7,310 nucleotides of DNA from positions 1 through 7,310 of the forward strand of contig JAUVVS010000095.1 in assembly GCA_030604545.1 (NCBI GenBank), read 5' to 3'. The translations under genes and the position numbers were made by a program. This DNA is from Deltaproteobacteria bacterium. GTDB taxonomy: Bacteria > Desulfobacterota > Desulfobacteria > Desulfobacterales > JAUVVS01. Positions 6,019-7,310 of this stretch are shown here, one piece after another. Within the stretch, counting starts at the first letter, position 1; each line of letters opens with the position of its first letter. The notes beneath the pieces are model-generated. The model saw only the letters and a list, made by a program, of their open reading frames with translations. It did no database searches and was not told where the DNA came from.

Positions 6019-7029
6019 ATGAAAAAGGTATTGCTCAATGAAGATCGCAGACTTGAAGTAGTTGAAGCCAGCCCGCCTGTAACCCCTCCCGGGGGTGTTC
6101 TCGTCTCAATGAAGGCAGCAGCTATCTGCCGGACAGACCTGAAAATGGTTCAGTCCGGGCAGAAGGATCTATCCCTTCCCAGGATACTGGGGCACGAAGG
6201 GGTTGGAGAGATAACAGGAAGTCATAATCCGTCATTTAAGATCGGTACCATGGTAGCCATATATCCCGGTATCTTTTGCGGAAAATGTGAGCAATGCAGG
6301 ATGGGAGTTACGGCTAAATGTGAGAAAATCAAGATATTCGGTTTTAACAAAGATGGGTTTTTCCGTTCCATTATCCCATTTCCTGAGGAACAACTAAGCT
6401 CTCTTGTACCTTTTCCGCAGGGTGTCGATCCTGAACGGGCAGTACTTGCAGAACCTCTGTCATGTTGCCTGAGTGCCGTCGATAAGTTCAGGTATGTGAA
6501 AAAAGAGAGAGCATTGATTATAGGTGCCGGCGCTGTCGGAAGTATATTTGCCGCACTCTTAAAGATGGAGGGGTGGAAGGAAATAATCCTGGCGGATAAA
6601 AATCGGGAGAGGCTTTCAAGGGAATTACCTGAAGGGGTTGAAGTTATCGATACCTCTAAATCCTCTCTTCTTGAGAGTTTAAAAGATAAAGGAGTGGATT
6701 TGATTATTCCCGCTTGTCCTGATGGTCTTAACTGGCCCTTCTGGGAAATAATGAACCCGGGGGGCTGTGTCTCATTCTTTTCCGGAAACCGTAAAGGGAA
6801 TGAGTTGCTGCCGATCGACATGAATGCCGTACATTACAAAGAACTTACGCTCGCCGGTTCCTATGGCTGTAATATTGGAGATTTTCGCTCTGCCCTGAAT
6901 ATTCTGGTGGAGGGAAAGATTGATATTACCTTTTTTCAATTTTACAGGATACCTGTTGAGGGGATTCCGGATGGAATGGGGGTTTTAAGCAGGCAGGAAA
7001 TTAAGAAAGTCATTATAAATCGATTTTGA
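6019..7029 (+). CDS. Zinc-dependent medium-chain alcohol/polyol dehydrogenase family protein
   Basis: A 336-residue MDR-superfamily oxidoreductase, which would oxidise an alcohol or polyol with NAD(P). Catalytic-zinc residues are C37 (ICRTD) and H59-E60 (GHEGVG), with E145 (AEP) in the second half. The structural zinc lobe is C87, C90, C93 and C101. The Rossmann motif GAGAVG (169-174) is followed by D193 at the end of beta 2, which favours NAD over NADP. The best match is the sorbitol/threonine-dehydrogenase-like branch; the substrate cannot be read from sequence. An in-frame GTG at 6013 is possible, but AGAGG at 6009-6013 fits the ATG at 6019, and the protein then begins in the normal MDR way (MKKVLL). 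It lies behind the cobalamin riboswitch and 24 bases before a TrpD-like gene, so both should be corrinoid-repressed. The base composition looks richer in G+C than the nucleotide cassette. Confidence 0.85.
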   Translation: MKKVLLNEDRRLEVVEASPPVTPPGGVLVSMKAAAICRTDLKMVQSGQKDLSLPRILGHEGVGEITGSHNPSFKIGTMVAIYPGIFCGKCEQCRMGVTAKCEKIKIFGFNKDGFFRSIIPFPEEQLSSLVPFPQGVDPERAVLAEPLSCCLSAVDKFRYVKKERALIIGAGAVGSIFAALLKMEGWKEIILADKNRERLSRELPEGVEVIDTSKSSLLESLKDKGVDLIIPACPDGLNWPFWEIMNPGGCVSFFSGNRKGNELLPIDMNAVHYKELTLAGSYGCNIGDFRSALNILVEGKIDITFFQFYRIPVEGIPDGMGVLSRQEIKKVIINRF

Positions 7030-7040
7030 CAGCATCAAAG

Positions 7041-7045
7041 GGAGG
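7041..7045 (+). promoter_or_regulatory. Ribosome binding site of the TrpD-like gene
   Basis: GGAGG lies 8 bases before the ATG at 7054 and decides that start over upstream alternatives; a TTG directly before it (7051) is less likely. Confidence 0.7.
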
Positions 7046-7053
7046 AAAGTTTG

Positions 7054-7310
7054 ATGAAAGAACAATCATTGAGGTCATTCGGTCAGGCAATAAACTCATT
7101 GATGGCAGGGAACAACCTCGCCCAGAAAACGGCAAAGGAGATGTTTTGTGAAATTCTGTCCGGGAATCAACCTGAAACACATCAGGGGGCTTTTCTGGCC
7201 GCTCTCAGGATGAAAGGGGAGACGGCGGAGGAAATAGCGGGCTGTTTTGAGGCCATCTATGATCTGGATACAATTAAAGGTAGTATTAACGGCCTCCAGG
7301 TCGTTGAAAA
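7054..7310 (+). CDS. TrpD-like (anthranilate phosphoribosyltransferase family) protein, 3' partial
   Basis: Only the first 85 residues are present; the gene runs off the right edge. They match the N-terminal helical domain of glycosyltransferase family 3 (TrpD, and related nucleoside phosphorylases): FGQAINSLMAGNNL, then an A-x-EMF-EILSG helix, then AALRMKGETAEEIAGC at about residues 50-65, the usual signature of this domain. The diagnostic phosphoribosyl-pyrophosphate loop lies beyond the window, so TrpD proper, the TrpD2 group and other phosphoribosyltransferases cannot be separated. No other tryptophan gene is visible and the operon is under a B12 riboswitch, so a non-tryptophan role, perhaps linked to corrinoid metabolism, is an inference worth holding loosely. 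It is 24 bases after the dehydrogenase and surely cotranscribed with it. Confidence 0.75.
   Translation, partial: MKEQSLRSFGQAINSLMAGNNLAQKTAKEMFCEILSGNQPETHQGAFLAALRMKGETAEEIAGCFEAIYDLDTIKGSINGLQVVE

Noticed and set aside
6222..6821. 199-residue open frame on the minus strand
   Set aside because: It lies wholly inside the dehydrogenase gene, whose zinc and Rossmann motifs are clear, and its translation shows no family motif.

Overview
The window is a piece of a bacterial chromosome in two unrelated parts. Positions 1 to about 5230 are A+T-rich and read like an accessory island. Positions about 5630 to 7310 look less A+T-rich and carry ordinary metabolic genes behind a classical cobalamin riboswitch and intrinsic terminator. 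The riboswitch, the MDR dehydrogenase/TrpD-like pair and a G/C-rich intergenic palindrome would fit an anaerobic Gram-negative lineage such as a Desulfobacterota- or Nitrospirota-type organism. That placement is a guess; nothing here fixes the taxon.

Layout: (i) 2-196, the tail of an unrecognised gene. (ii) 197-451, a non-coding leader with nested inverted repeats and two pairs of tandem repeats spaced by about one helical turn. (iii) 452-5201, four tightly packed plus-strand genes, all related to nucleotide or nucleic-acid enzymes: a 688-residue fusion of an RNase H-like (YprB-type) nuclease domain, a DUF429 domain and a P-loop NMP-kinase-like domain; a short adenylosuccinate-synthetase homologue whose catalytic Asp is Gly, as in the PurZ branch; a dCTP-deaminase/dUTPase-fold protein that has lost deaminase residues and gained a transmembrane helix and coiled coil; and a deoxynucleoside-kinase homologue with altered substrate motifs. 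Genes 2/3 and 3/4 overlap by ATGA, and 1/2 are 9 bases apart, so the four are almost certainly one transcription unit. (iv) 5202-5633, a gene-free spacer. (v) 5634-5910, a cobalamin riboswitch and its terminator, followed by a palindrome. (vi) 6019-7310, a zinc MDR dehydrogenase and the start of a TrpD-like phosphoribosyltransferase.

The four-gene cassette is the notable content. My reading (inference) is that the PurZ-like enzyme aminosuccinylates a purine (deoxy)nucleotide, with a host lyase (PurB) likely to finish the reaction. The two kinase modules would move the product between nucleoside, mono- and diphosphate states. The membrane-anchored, probably non-catalytic DCD domain could bind a nucleotide and act as sensor or effector, and the nuclease fusion could act on nucleic acid. 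This would be either a nucleotide-signal immune system or a modified-purine pathway. No polymerase, DatZ-type dATPase, lyase, capsid or integrase gene lies in the window, so a plain Z-genome phage locus is not what is seen.
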